NCBI GenBank assembly: GCA_019636695.1
Contig: JAHBXD010000003.1
Location: 186,001 to 250,000, forward strand
Reading direction: 5' to 3'
Source: Phycisphaeraceae bacterium
GTDB taxonomy: Bacteria > Planctomycetota > Phycisphaerae > Phycisphaerales > UBA1924
DNA: 64,000 nt
The translations under genes were made by a program, and so were the position numbers. The notes under the pieces are model-generated. The model saw only the letters and a list, made by a program, of their open reading frames with translations. It ran no database searches and was not told the DNA's origin. Within the stretch, counting starts at the first letter, position 1. Every line of letters begins with the position of its first letter. Positions 54,087 through 63,106 of this stretch are shown piece after piece.

Positions 54087-54971
54087 ATGCCCGCTCACAT
54101 CATCGACGGCAAGACCCTGGCCGAACAGCTTCGCGCACATGTGGCCGGTCGCGTCGGCGCAGTGGTTTCCCGCGGTGGTGCGGTGCGCCTTGACGCAGTG
54201 CTGGTCGATTCAGGCGACTCGGCCGCCAGGGTCTATGCCCAGAATCAGGCTCGCGGATGCGAAGAACTGGGAATCGCGTATCGCCTGCACGAACTCAAAG
54301 CCGGGAGCGGCCATGATGACATCGCCGGACGCATTCTGCTGCTCAACGCCGCAGACGATGTTTCGGCGATGATGCTTCATCTGCCTCTGCCCGAAGGCAT
54401 CGATCCCTATCAGGTTCAGCGGCTGATCGATCATGAAAAAGATGTCGAGGGCGTGAACCCGGCGAACATCGGCAACATCGTGTACGGTCGTTCGAGCCTT
54501 GCGCCATGCACTGCCCTAGCGACGATCGCGATGATTCAATCGACCGGTGTCAACCTGCGGGGCAAACGTGCTGTCGTCGTCGGCGCGAGCAACCACGTCG
54601 GCAAGCCGATTGCCGTTCTGCTGATGCGTCAGGATGCGACCGTGATCTCGTGCAATAAGTGGACATGGGGGCTTGAAGACCTGTGCGCCTCGGCCGATGT
54701 GCTGGTTGCCGCGGCAGGGTCTCCGGAACTTGTTCGCGGCTCGATGGTCAAGCCCGGGGCGATTGTGATTGATGTGGGCGTGAACCGGGTCTCGGGTCCG
54801 GATGGACGGACGCGCACCGTGGGTGATGTCGCGTTCGCCGAAGTCGCCGAACGTGCAGGGTGGATCAGCCCGGTGCCGGGCGGAGTAGGCCCGGTCACCG
54901 TGGCCATGCTGCTGCGCAACGTTGTCGAGGCGGTTGAGCGGCGTTATGGCCTGCAGCCGGTCACGTCATAG
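54087..54971 (+). CDS. folD: FolD-family methylenetetrahydrofolate dehydrogenase with altered cyclohydrolase residues
   Basis: 294 residues. The overall FolD pattern is clear: IIDGKTLAEQLR at the start, LPLPEGID, EKDVEGVNP, VVVGASNHVGKPIA (NADP-binding Rossmann loop) and PVPGGVGPVTVAML at the end. FolD normally oxidises methylene-THF to methenyl-THF and hydrolyses this to formyl-THF. Here three catalytic positions are changed. The Lys of the YxxxK motif is Gln54 (Tyr50 is kept), the Gln of VQLPLP is His98, and the Asp of KDVDG is Glu121. PCTP is also PCTA. In well-studied FolD proteins the Lys is needed for the cyclohydrolase step, so this may be a dehydrogenase-only enzyme. AGGA precedes the ATG. 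It ends only 4 bp from the convergent lipoprotein gene. Confidence 0.88.
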   Translation: MPAHIIDGKTLAEQLRAHVAGRVGAVVSRGGAVRLDAVLVDSGDSAARVYAQNQARGCEELGIAYRLHELKAGSGHDDIAGRILLLNAADDVSAMMLHLPLPEGIDPYQVQRLIDHEKDVEGVNPANIGNIVYGRSSLAPCTALATIAMIQSTGVNLRGKRAVVVGASNHVGKPIAVLLMRQDATVISCNKWTWGLEDLCASADVLVAAAGSPELVRGSMVKPGAIVIDVGVNRVSGPDGRTRTVGDVAFAEVAERAGWISPVPGGVGPVTVAMLLRNVVEAVERRYGLQPVTS

Positions 54972-54975
54972 GCGC

Positions 54976-55947
54976 TCAACCCCCGTCGCCGGCGGGCGCC
55001 TGCGCATCGCCGGAGCCTTCAGGACGATCACGCCGCGCGGCACGGTCGCGCAGCCGCTGCTGGCGCTCCTGCTCGCGGACGGCGGCAGCGGCGCGGGCTT
55101 CCTCTCGCTCGCGGGCGCGTTGTTCACGCCGGTATTTGTCGTAGGCAAAGAACGAGATCATGGCTGTCGGCATGACATATTCGACGATCTTGCCCGACGC
55201 ATCGTCCAACGAGCGCACCCGCCCCTTCTCAATCTCCACCCGGAGATCGACAAGCGAATTCTCTAGCGAGCCGAGCACTCCCAGCCACAGATCAAGTTCT
55301 TCGTCGGACTTGGGAACGAAATTCCTGATCCCCGGCAGCCCGAGCGGAAGTTCGATGAACCACTTGTCATCATGCTGACGCATGATGACCCCGAACGGCG
55401 GCAGGATCGGCATGCCTTTCCACGTCAGCGAGACCGCACCATCTGAGAGCGGCATCACTTGAAGATTGTCGGCGTTGGCCTTGATCCACCCGAATGGATC
55501 CGCCATCAACGACATCATGGCGTCAGCCATCGGGTCGTCGCTGCGCGAAAACCTGCTCTCCGGACGCGACGGCCCACGGGCCGAAGTCAACCGCGACATC
55601 AGCGAAGAAGAACGCCCCTCGGCGGCGGCACGCTCGGCCTCGCCACGCATACGACTCACTTCCGCCGGATAACGCTTGGCCACGGTGTAGCCGAGATCCT
55701 CCAAGGCCCCCAACACCCCCCCCAGCCCGCGCAACATCCGGCGCATGCGGTCATCCTGGGCATAGATCAGTTCAGGGAGTAACTCAGCCCGACCCTCCAT
55801 CACCATCCGCTTGGCCGACTCGATCACGGCCTCCGGCGTGTGCTGCTCGATCTCGAAGTTGTCGCCGCGGCAACCGCCCAGGCCGAACGCCAGCGCGACC
55901 AGCATCGCCAACACCCAGGGAAACCCCTGAACTCGGGTACCCGCCAT
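54976..55947 (-). CDS. Lipoprotein of unknown function
   Basis: 323 residues from the ATG at 55947 (AGGAGG 5 nt upstream); the frame extends to 56016 without a ribosome-binding site. The signal peptide ends in AFGLGGC, a lipobox, with Cys26 as the lipid site. The body has a helical N-half with IESAKRMVMEGRAELLPELIYA, a Ser/Arg-rich linker, then a beta-rich part (LSDGAVSLTWKGMPILPPFGV and WFIELPLGLPGI). The last 60 residues are a highly charged Arg/Glu/Ala helix, likely coiled coil. No named domain is recognised. It starts divergently from the subtilase gene, with about 230 bp between starts. Confidence 0.75.
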   Translation of the reverse strand: MAGTRVQGFPWVLAMLVALAFGLGGCRGDNFEIEQHTPEAVIESAKRMVMEGRAELLPELIYAQDDRMRRMLRGLGGVLGALEDLGYTVAKRYPAEVSRMRGEAERAAAEGRSSSLMSRLTSARGPSRPESRFSRSDDPMADAMMSLMADPFGWIKANADNLQVMPLSDGAVSLTWKGMPILPPFGVIMRQHDDKWFIELPLGLPGIRNFVPKSDEELDLWLGVLGSLENSLVDLRVEIEKGRVRSLDDASGKIVEYVMPTAMISFFAYDKYRREQRAREREEARAAAAVREQERQQRLRDRAARRDRPEGSGDAQAPAGDGG

Positions 55948-56179
55948 GACCGCCTCCTTCCGCGGGGGGGTTTGCGCGCACCGACCCCCGAGGAGTGGAT
56001 TCGGTTTTCGGTCCAATCCGTTTCACTTGGGCGGAAATCTCTTCCAAGCTGCCTCGTGGGGGTGGTTGTCTTGGCCCGATTCCTGTACAACAAGATCCCC
56101 CCGTCATCGCCGGATTGGGGCAAAGTCCGTAGGAGCCGATCGCTGGTCGATGCGGCATGACCGCTTCAGGAGACACCGC

Positions 56180-59100
56180 ATGTCGTGGATAAGTCGCGTG
56201 AGCATGATTGTCGCCGCGGCAGGCCTGGCCTCCTCCGCATTGGGGAATTGCTCGTCAGAAGGTGGCGGACGGGCGCCATTGGCGGCTGATGACTTGTGGA
56301 TCGACCTGAGCGACGGCAGTTCGCTGCAACTCACGTTCGGCAGCGATGCGTACCGCGTGCATCGCGATGGAGGGGTCATCGCCTCCGGAGACTCGCCCCG
56401 TGCGATCATGCTCTCTGAAGGCGCATTCGACCCGCTGCACGATCCTGTGCGTCGCTTGTCTCACGGACTGCTGCTGGCAAGCCTGGCCGAGCGACACGAG
56501 CATGAACTCTGGCTCGTGCAGCTTCGTGCACCAACGCTCCAGCCCATGCTCGAAGCGATCGAGGCCGGTGGCGGGCGAGTCGCCTCATTCTTCCCGGATG
56601 GGGCCTTCGTTGTTCGAATGGATGAGCCATCCCGCGAAAGAGTGTCGGCTTTACCGTTTGTCCGTTGGGTCGGTGAATACGCCCCCGATTACCGCACCGT
56701 GCCCGAGATTCGGCAGGCGATCGCCGACGCCGCGTTCGGTCAGGGCGAGTCTCCTCAAGGTTCGCGGCGATACTCCATCCAGACCGCGTTCACAGGCATG
56801 GACGAAACCCAATCGCTGGTGGGGGCGATTGCCGCGGTCGGTGGGCTGGCGACCCTGGTCCAACCTCAGACGATCCGCATGGAGGCGGAACTGACACCGC
56901 TGCAGCTTGCGCGGTTGCTGCGTCATCCCGGACTGCTGTTTGTCGATGAGGCGAGCGAGCCGCAGAACGACATGAGCATCGTGCGCGATTCAACCGGCGC
57001 AAATTATCTTGAGACGGTCGCGGGTTTTACGGGGCAGGGTGTTCGGGGCGAGGTCATGGATTCGGGCCTGCTGACCACACACCAGGAGTTCACACCGAAC
57101 CCGGCGATCATTCACGCCGGGAACAGCGGCGATCCGTACCACGGCACGCAGTGCTATTCGATCGTCTTTGCCCGGGGCGTGAACACCGGCGCCAGGGGCA
57201 TGCTTCCTGATGCGCAAGGCATCTTCGCAAGTTACAGCAATGTCGGTAATCGCTTTGTGCATACGCAGCAGTTGACGCAGGCTCCGTACCACGCGGTCTT
57301 TCAAAGCAACAGTTGGGGGTTCAATCGGACTCGCCAATACACCACGGCCTCGGCCGAGATGGACAACATCATCTTCGTTCTCGATTTCCTCATTTGTCAA
57401 TCACAGAGCAACGCCGGCAATCAGGATTCGCGCCCCCAGGCATGGGCCAAGAACATCGTTTCGGTCGGCGGTTACAGGCACTACAACACCCTTTCCGAAG
57501 CCGACGATATGTGGACTTTTTCGGCAAGCACCGGGCCTGCGCTCGATGGCCGCATCAAACCCGATCTTTCACACTTCTATGACTTCACACTCGCGGCTTC
57601 AAACACCGGCATCGCCAACTATGAGAACTTCGGAGGCACCAGCGGCGCAACGCCCATCACTGCCGGGCACTTCGGCCTGCTGTTTCAGATGTGGTCGCAG
57701 GGCATTTTCGGCAATCCTGTCTCCGGCGGCAGTGTATTCGAAGAACGACCGCGCGCCATCACCGCCAAGGCCTTGATGATCAACGCTGCGCGGCCATTCG
57801 CCGTCAACAACCAGGCAGACGACAAGTCGCGCATCCGTCAGGGTTGGGGCCGACCCGATGTCCAGCGGCTGTATGACAAGCGGAACGAAACGTTCGTGAT
57901 CAACGGCTCAGTCCCGATTCTTCCGCTTTCCACACACGCCTACATCGCCAATGTCGCCTCGACCGATCAGCTCCGCGTGACGCTTGCCTACGCCGACCCC
58001 GCGGGGAACCCCTCGGCCGTGCTTGCCCGTGTCAACGATCTTGATCTGCGCGTGACCAGCCCGGATGGCCGCATGTACTGGGGCAATTTCGGCCTTCTCG
58101 GCTCGAATTTCTCCGCCGAAGGTGGACAACCCAGTCGCGTCGATACCGTCGAAAACGTCATCATCGCATCGCCGATTCCCGGCGATTGGCTTCTCGAGGT
58201 GTATGCACGCGAGATTAATCAGGACGGCCGAACCTCGACACCGGCCTTGGACGCCGACTATGCCCTTGTCGTCACCGGAGCGCAGACTGCCCCGGCACCG
58301 CTTGCCATTGTGTTGCACGATGATTTTCCCGAAGTCGTTTCGCCGGATGCGCCAACCCCGCTCACCGTGCGTTTCCTTCCCGCGGCGGGAATTCAACAGG
58401 CCACGCTCCATGTCCGTACTTCCGGCGGCAGTTTTTCCCCGATCCCCATGACCCCGATGGGCGCCGGTGTCTTTGCGGCTGACCTTCCGCCGCAATCGTG
58501 CAGCGGCCCTGCCTTGTTCTATTTCAGCGGCTCTTCGAACTCAGGTTCGACGACGCTGCCTTCACTGGGCGCGGCTGCACCATTCATGCTGCCGGTTGCG
58601 CAGCGAACACTGCTCGTCAATCACCACTTCAACGCCGGCCCGAGCGGGTGGACCGTAACCAACTTCTCGCTGGCTGACGGCGCGTGGGAATGGGGCGTCC
58701 CGGTCGGAGGCGGCACGAGGCACGATCCACCGACGGCCCCGGAAGGGTTCGGGGCCTGCTGGCTGACCCGCAACGCGGCAGGGAACACCGATGTAGACGG
58801 CGGCCCGACGATCTGCACTTCGCCCGCTTTCGACCTTTCCGGTGCGGTCGATCCGGTCCTTGAAATCGACGTCTGGCTCAGTTGTGACGATGCCTCGAAC
58901 AACGAGGAAGATCGCATGACGATCCAGTTTTCTTCCGACAACGGTCAGACGTGGGTAAACGCCCAGGTCATTCGAAGCACCTGGGTCTGGTCTAAGCGCC
59001 GCTACCGCATTCTCGATCGTGTACCGCTCACTTCCACCTTCCGCGTTCGTCTGAGCGTTGAAGACGTGCCCAACAACTCGACGACAGAAGCTGCGTTCGA

Positions 59101-59380
59101 CAACGTGCGCATCTACGACTATGCCTGCGTCTCATCGTGTTCAGGCGACTTGAGCGGCAGTGCTGACCCGAGCCATCCGGGATACGGCGTCCCCGACGGC
59201 ACGGTCGATGCCTCGGACTTCTTCTACTATCTCGACCAGTTCACAACGGGCAATCTCGCCGTGGCCGATCTGACCGGCTCCAGCAACCCCAACGACCCTT
59301 CGTACGGCATCCCCGATGGCAACCTCGATGCCGCGGACTTCTTTTATTACCTCGATCTGTTCGTCGCGGGGTGCCCGTAA
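56180..59380 (+). CDS. Secreted S8 (subtilisin-like) peptidase with C-terminal dockerin-type anchor
   Basis: 1066 residues from the ATG at 56180 (AGGAG 7 nt upstream). A signal peptide covers about residues 1-22. A propeptide-like region of about 200 residues follows. The S8 domain has a complete triad: Asp294 in GEVMDSGLLTTH, His321 in PYHGTQ, Ser488 in GGTSGATPITAG, plus the oxyanion Asn in QSNSWGF. After it come a P-domain-like beta region (about 600-705), a beta-sandwich of the MAM/carbohydrate-binding kind (about 810-980, WTVTNFSLADGAWEWG) and a final 80-residue duplicated calcium-loop segment starting at CSGDLSGSADP. Each half has DGT/NxDAxDFFYYLD. This dockerin-like end is typical of Phycisphaerales secreted proteins and ends in Cys-Pro. 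It is probably cell-surface or extracellular, degrading proteins for nutrition. Confidence 0.92.
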   Translation: MSWISRVSMIVAAAGLASSALGNCSSEGGGRAPLAADDLWIDLSDGSSLQLTFGSDAYRVHRDGGVIASGDSPRAIMLSEGAFDPLHDPVRRLSHGLLLASLAERHEHELWLVQLRAPTLQPMLEAIEAGGGRVASFFPDGAFVVRMDEPSRERVSALPFVRWVGEYAPDYRTVPEIRQAIADAAFGQGESPQGSRRYSIQTAFTGMDETQSLVGAIAAVGGLATLVQPQTIRMEAELTPLQLARLLRHPGLLFVDEASEPQNDMSIVRDSTGANYLETVAGFTGQGVRGEVMDSGLLTTHQEFTPNPAIIHAGNSGDPYHGTQCYSIVFARGVNTGARGMLPDAQGIFASYSNVGNRFVHTQQLTQAPYHAVFQSNSWGFNRTRQYTTASAEMDNIIFVLDFLICQSQSNAGNQDSRPQAWAKNIVSVGGYRHYNTLSEADDMWTFSASTGPALDGRIKPDLSHFYDFTLAASNTGIANYENFGGTSGATPITAGHFGLLFQMWSQGIFGNPVSGGSVFEERPRAITAKALMINAARPFAVNNQADDKSRIRQGWGRPDVQRLYDKRNETFVINGSVPILPLSTHAYIANVASTDQLRVTLAYADPAGNPSAVLARVNDLDLRVTSPDGRMYWGNFGLLGSNFSAEGGQPSRVDTVENVIIASPIPGDWLLEVYAREINQDGRTSTPALDADYALVVTGAQTAPAPLAIVLHDDFPEVVSPDAPTPLTVRFLPAAGIQQATLHVRTSGGSFSPIPMTPMGAGVFAADLPPQSCSGPALFYFSGSSNSGSTTLPSLGAAAPFMLPVAQRTLLVNHHFNAGPSGWTVTNFSLADGAWEWGVPVGGGTRHDPPTAPEGFGACWLTRNAAGNTDVDGGPTICTSPAFDLSGAVDPVLEIDVWLSCDDASNNEEDRMTIQFSSDNGQTWVNAQVIRSTWVWSKRRYRILDRVPLTSTFRVRLSVEDVPNNSTTEAAFDNVRIYDYACVSSCSGDLSGSADPSHPGYGVPDGTVDASDFFYYLDQFTTGNLAVADLTGSSNPNDPSYGIPDGNLDAADFFYYLDLFVAGCP

Positions 59381-59411
59381 GCCGGTCGACGCCCCTTCAA
59401 GAGAACCACGG

Positions 59412-60050
59412 TCAGCGGTCGCCTTCAGGTTGGGCGGCCCCTGGCCCATTTTCCTGAATGCCGAGCGCATCGATCACCGCCTGCGTCAAATCATCTTCGG
59501 CCGGTGCTTTGAAGAAAAGCCGGCCGAATACGTCTTCGGCTTTCGCGGCGAGGTTGTCCGTGTCAACCGGCGCGGCCGTGGGGGCCGAGATGACGTGTGA
59601 ATACCCGTGCGATGCGACCAGGGTGTCAACCACCGCCGCGATCCGTGCGTGCGCGTCGAGAGCGATTCGGGCCTGCATCTGCCTGAAATCGGCCTGCCTT
59701 GCTTCCTGGATCTCCTGGAAGCGTGTCACGAGGCTGGTTGTCTGACTCTGGTACAGACCGGCGTTGGCAGGGTCGGCCGCGCTCTGGGCCTGAAGATCGG
59801 CATATTGCTTGCGCAACGGTTCAAGCAGTTCTTCCGTTGCATCGTTGTGCGCTTTGATGATTTCCGCGGACTCGGGCGTGTCGATCAGTAGCCGCATCAA
59901 CCGGAAGGTGTCGAGCGTAGCGATCCGCTGCACGCTGGTGCGGCTGATCGCAGGGCTTTCGGCAACAGCAGGTTGCACAGCGAGACCCGCAACGACACCG
60001 ACGCCCACAGCGCCCGAGAGAGCCAACACGACCATAAGCTTGCGCGACAT
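59412..60050 (-). CDS. OmpH/Skp-family periplasmic chaperone-like protein
   Basis: 212 residues from the ATG at 60050 (GGAG 9 nt upstream); a GTG five codons earlier is an alternative. A signal peptide ends near AVAES. RIATLDTFRLMRLLIDTPE resembles the N-terminal strand and first helix of OmpH/Skp. Long Gln/Ala-rich helices (about 60-150, for example YQSQTTSLVTRFQEIQEARQ) fit the tentacle arms of Skp, which hold unfolded outer membrane proteins. A C-terminal extension of about 45 residues is not typical. It is convergent with the protease gene (31 bp apart) and follows manA on the same strand. Confidence 0.7.
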   Translation of the reverse strand: MSRKLMVVLALSGAVGVGVVAGLAVQPAVAESPAISRTSVQRIATLDTFRLMRLLIDTPESAEIIKAHNDATEELLEPLRKQYADLQAQSAADPANAGLYQSQTTSLVTRFQEIQEARQADFRQMQARIALDAHARIAAVVDTLVASHGYSHVISAPTAAPVDTDNLAAKAEDVFGRLFFKAPAEDDLTQAVIDALGIQENGPGAAQPEGDR

Positions 60051-60145
60051 GTCTGCATTCTCCACGGCAGGATGAATCAGGAAATTGACGGCGGGATTCT
60101 ATGGCTCGCCGGACGACCACCCGCGCTGCCGATCGGTTCGACACA

Positions 60146-61147
60146 CTACCCCACGCGGACGACCAGCACACGCACATCGCCTTGCCAGGCACACCCGCAT
60201 GCAGCCGGAACAATGACCGTGTCGCCTCGTTTGAGCGCCATTGAGGGGTTTCCCGCAAGTGCTCCATGCCCGTCGATGACCATCAGGACCGCCGCGGCGT
60301 CACGTCCGCCACTCAGGCTCGCGGCACCGATGCGTTCATCGATGGCGAAATATGGGGTTTCCGCGAGCCTGCAGGAGGCACCACCCGGCGGACAGACGGT
60401 CGCCTCGGGGGGCTGGTCATAGCAGATACAGGCGAGCGATTCTTCGATGTGCAGGCTCCGGCCTGTCCGCCCGTATTCGCGAGCCCAGTCATACACCCGA
60501 AAAGTTGTATCGCTCGGTGTCTGCACCTCGGCAACCAATACGCCCGCCCCGAGGGCATGTATGGTGCCGCTCGGCAGCGTGTGACACGACCCCGGCACGG
60601 CCGGAACCGCCCGAAGCACCTGCGGCACGGTGCCTTGCTCGATGTGCCTACGTAAGTCTGCCTCACCTACGCCCGGCAGCAGCCCCTTGAAGATCACCGG
60701 AGACGTTCCATCAATCTCCTCGGCATCGAGCACGTACCACGTCTCCGTTTTGAGGTGCGCTTCGGGGTGCGCGCGAGCGTATTCAGGTGAAGGATGCACC
60801 TGCACGCTGAGGTGTTCGCGTGCATCGAGATACTTCACGAGCAAGGGGAACGCCCCGCCCGGTCCGGGAGGGGTGGTGCCGAGGAGACGAGCACCCCACA
60901 CAGCCACGGCGTCGTGAAGGGTCGCCCCGTGGAGCGGGCCAGAGCCAATCGTTGAATGCACCCCCTGACCACCCCCCCCCGTGGGTGACGTGGAGGTGAG
61001 ATCGGCGACTTCCCAACTCTCTCCGACCTGAACGCCCTCGGGGAGCGTCTTCCCCCAACGGGCTAAGCGGCGACCACCCCACACTTTGGGCATCAGGATC
61101 GGGGAGCAGAAGAATGGGGCGGGATCGGGCTGCACGTGTTCAGGCAT
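60146..61147 (-). CDS. manA: Mannose-6-phosphate isomerase, class I
   Basis: 333 residues. It is a cupin-fold zinc enzyme that interconverts fructose-6-phosphate and mannose-6-phosphate, supplying GDP-mannose for surface glycans. The motifs are PKVWGGRRLARWGK, then LSVQVHPSPEYARAHPE with the Gln/His zinc ligands and KTETWYVLDAEE with the Glu ligand, then PSGTIHALGAGVLVAEVQ with the second His. This matches the short bacterial class I form. A run of nine cytosines on the + strand (60972-60980) gives a stretch of glycines (TGGGGQG) early in the gene. It is flanked by an OmpH-like gene and a FabZ-like gene on the same strand. Confidence 0.92.
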   Translation of the reverse strand: MPEHVQPDPAPFFCSPILMPKVWGGRRLARWGKTLPEGVQVGESWEVADLTSTSPTGGGGQGVHSTIGSGPLHGATLHDAVAVWGARLLGTTPPGPGGAFPLLVKYLDAREHLSVQVHPSPEYARAHPEAHLKTETWYVLDAEEIDGTSPVIFKGLLPGVGEADLRRHIEQGTVPQVLRAVPAVPGSCHTLPSGTIHALGAGVLVAEVQTPSDTTFRVYDWAREYGRTGRSLHIEESLACICYDQPPEATVCPPGGASCRLAETPYFAIDERIGAASLSGGRDAAAVLMVIDGHGALAGNPSMALKRGDTVIVPAACGCAWQGDVRVLVVRVG

Positions 61148-61188
61148 CGACCGGCGAGCCTTGGAACATTTGGGTGGACGTCAGATCC

Positions 61189-61728
61189 TCAGGCGTCAGC
61201 AATGACCTGGGGGCCTTCACCCATGGCCATGCCAGAGATCTGCGCTTCAAACGCAATCCGGTCCCGCACCACGCCCTGCACGTCGCACACAAACCTTCTG
61301 CGGCTTCGCTTGATGTCGCGGCAGAGGATATAGAGATCGTCCCCTGGGACGACCATGGACCTGAATGCCGCGTGCTCGATCCGGAGGAACGCGGCGAGTG
61401 TGGGTTCGCCCTTTTTGACGTTGAAGAGGTAGCAGGCAAGCTGTGCGCCACATTCGACCTGCAGCACGCCGGGCATCATGGGCTGGCCCGGGAAATGCCC
61501 GGCGACCCAGAATTCGTCTTCTCGGACGTGCTTGACGCCGACACCGAGGCTGTGATCGTCACTTTCCCAGATCAAGGCATCAAGCAGGGCCATGTGGCCT
61601 CGATGCGGGTTCCAGCGCGCAAGGCCGTCTTTATCCAGCCGGATGGCGTTGAGGTCGATATTGGCCAGCTCGAAAAGAAGCTTGTCGCGCTGGATCGACG
61701 GCGATGTTTGTTCCGCAAACGAAGTCAT
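61189..61728 (-). CDS. FabZ-like 3-hydroxyacyl-ACP dehydratase (hotdog fold)
   Basis: 179 residues. The hotdog helix motif GHFPGQPMMPGVLQVECGAQLA carries the catalytic His and Glu of FabZ/FabA-type dehydratases. The N-terminal extension of about 45 residues and the RRRFVCDVQGVV strand differ from standard FabZ (about 150 aa). This resembles the FabZ-like proteins common in planctomycetes, where several copies occur. It should dehydrate 3-hydroxyacyl-ACP or a related thioester. It starts 3 bp after the stop of the Hc1-like gene, so the two are surely one transcript. Confidence 0.85.
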   Translation of the reverse strand: MTSFAEQTSPSIQRDKLLFELANIDLNAIRLDKDGLARWNPHRGHMALLDALIWESDDHSLGVGVKHVREDEFWVAGHFPGQPMMPGVLQVECGAQLACYLFNVKKGEPTLAAFLRIEHAAFRSMVVPGDDLYILCRDIKRSRRRFVCDVQGVVRDRIAFEAQISGMAMGEGPQVIADA

Positions 61729-61731
61729 GGA

Positions 61732-61926
61732 TTACCCGGCAGCATCGGACTGTTCGTTTTTACGCGAATCGAGCACGGCTTGGCGAATTTCCTGGGCGAT
61801 GTTCTTGACGTCCTGCATCGCCTGACGCACTCGAGTGCCCGCAGCCTTGTTGCCGCCGGCCGCCTTGTGAATGTCGTCCTCAATCTGGGCTACCACCCGC
61901 TTCAGGTTCTCGTAGTGGTCGAGCAC
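61732..61926 (-). CDS. Hc1-like small histone (histone H1-like DNA-binding protein)
   Basis: 64 residues starting at a GTG preceded by GGGAG with 5-nt spacing. The central segment IHKAAGGNKAAGTRVRQAM closely resembles the KAxxGNKAAAQRVR block of chlamydial histone Hc1 (HctA). The flanking helices also align: N-terminal LKRVVAQIEDD and C-terminal AQEIRQAVLDSRK. Unlike HctA it lacks the Lys/Arg-rich C-terminal tail, so only the helical N-domain is present and its net charge is near neutral. Such short Hc1-domain proteins are found in the PVC group (planctomycetes, chlamydiae). A nucleoid role is plausible but not shown. It is translationally close-coupled to the FabZ-like gene. Confidence 0.7.
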   Translation of the reverse strand: MLDHYENLKRVVAQIEDDIHKAAGGNKAAGTRVRQAMQDVKNIAQEIRQAVLDSRKNEQSDAAG

Positions 61927-62044
61927 GCGCGCTCCCTTTCTTCATTCCAGGCCGAATGCTGCAGATCCGGCTCCCCGACTCGCGCCAGGGGCGACGCGGC
62001 TCGTCGCGTCCGAATCCCTCGACGGCTCGCTATTCTACCCCAGC

Positions 62045-63106
62045 CTATCGCAAAACCTGAGGCAAGAGCCTTTCCAGAGTCTCCAACGCTCCACGAACAT
62101 ACTTGATATTGCCCTCACGACCGAGTTGCAGGGGCACACAGGCGGCCATAAGCACCCGCCGCGTGTTCGCAAGTTCGGGGTAGTCGTCGCATACGTACAA
62201 GCCCCTATCTCTCCGGCGCTTCGCAAGGCAAGATACTGGTTTTACCCCACAAAGCATCTCCGAATGTCCCCAATATTGGCGCTCGAGGTAGACGCCGTCT
62301 TCGATCCAGTGCCCTGGGTGGACGAGTCCAAGATCGATCAAGACGCAGGTTCTCTCTCCCCCAGGGGAAACCCGGTACATGGCATTCCCTGGGTGCAGAT
62401 CGCCGTGGCACCATGTGGACGTTGCGCGTCGCTCCCACTGACTGACGATGGGCGCCAAGCCTTTTTCGAGTTTTCGCAGCACGTCTTTCCAACGCTGGGG
62501 ATCGGGGAGACCGCAGTCGGGCGCAAGTTCCCGGGATTTGTGGATCGCCTTCGCCCAATCGGTCGTTGGAGCAGGTCGATCGACGGGCTGCTGGCGCTCG
62601 GCTCGCGCGTGGAAATCGACCGCGGCATCGAGAAGATCATCCAAGGCTTTCTGATTCAATTGGGCGCCGAGCGTCGGGCCATCGAGACGTTCGAGGACAA
62701 GCCACGCGATGTCGTGTCCGCCAAGGGTTTCCCCGGCAGCGATGACACGGGGTGTGCTGAGCGTTCTGGAGGTGGGAAGATCCCACTCATCGGCATCGAC
62801 AGCGCCGAGGCGGACAGTCCACGAGTATTCCACAGCACCGACCGGGATTTTCACCAGCACGGGAATTGCCATGCCGTCGGAGCGTGTCCACGTTGCAAAG
62901 CCGGTGGAAGCTCCGCCTCTCTGCCAAGTCGAGCGGAACCACTCGATCTCGCCCAAGCGCCCATCGCAGAGTTCTCGAAGTTGGGGACCTAGTGCGGCCC
63001 CGAGGCCGAACCCGTCATGACCACCCGAACCGGGGCTGCCTGCGTGCCTCGACGGCATCGAGCCGGCAGTCGCCGGCGTCGGATGCTGCGGCATATCGGT
63101 CTCCAT
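62045..63106 (-). CDS. Aminoglycoside-phosphotransferase-like (APH) kinase family protein
   Basis: 353 residues. The kinase-like core has VPVLVK-type lysine (IPVLVKIPVG), a hinge at WLVLERLDGPTLG, the catalytic loop WCHGDLHPGNAMYR with the Asp base, and VLIDLGLVHPGHW with the metal-binding Asp. These define the APH/choline-kinase superfamily, whose members phosphorylate antibiotics, sugars, choline or other small molecules. The substrate cannot be inferred; there is no reason to call it a resistance gene. AAGGAGG precedes the ATG at a long spacing of 10 nt; the first 30 residues are low-complexity and a later start is possible. Confidence 0.85.
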   Translation of the reverse strand: METDMPQHPTPATAGSMPSRHAGSPGSGGHDGFGLGAALGPQLRELCDGRLGEIEWFRSTWQRGGASTGFATWTRSDGMAIPVLVKIPVGAVEYSWTVRLGAVDADEWDLPTSRTLSTPRVIAAGETLGGHDIAWLVLERLDGPTLGAQLNQKALDDLLDAAVDFHARAERQQPVDRPAPTTDWAKAIHKSRELAPDCGLPDPQRWKDVLRKLEKGLAPIVSQWERRATSTWCHGDLHPGNAMYRVSPGGERTCVLIDLGLVHPGHWIEDGVYLERQYWGHSEMLCGVKPVSCLAKRRRDRGLYVCDDYPELANTRRVLMAACVPLQLGREGNIKYVRGALETLERLLPQVLR

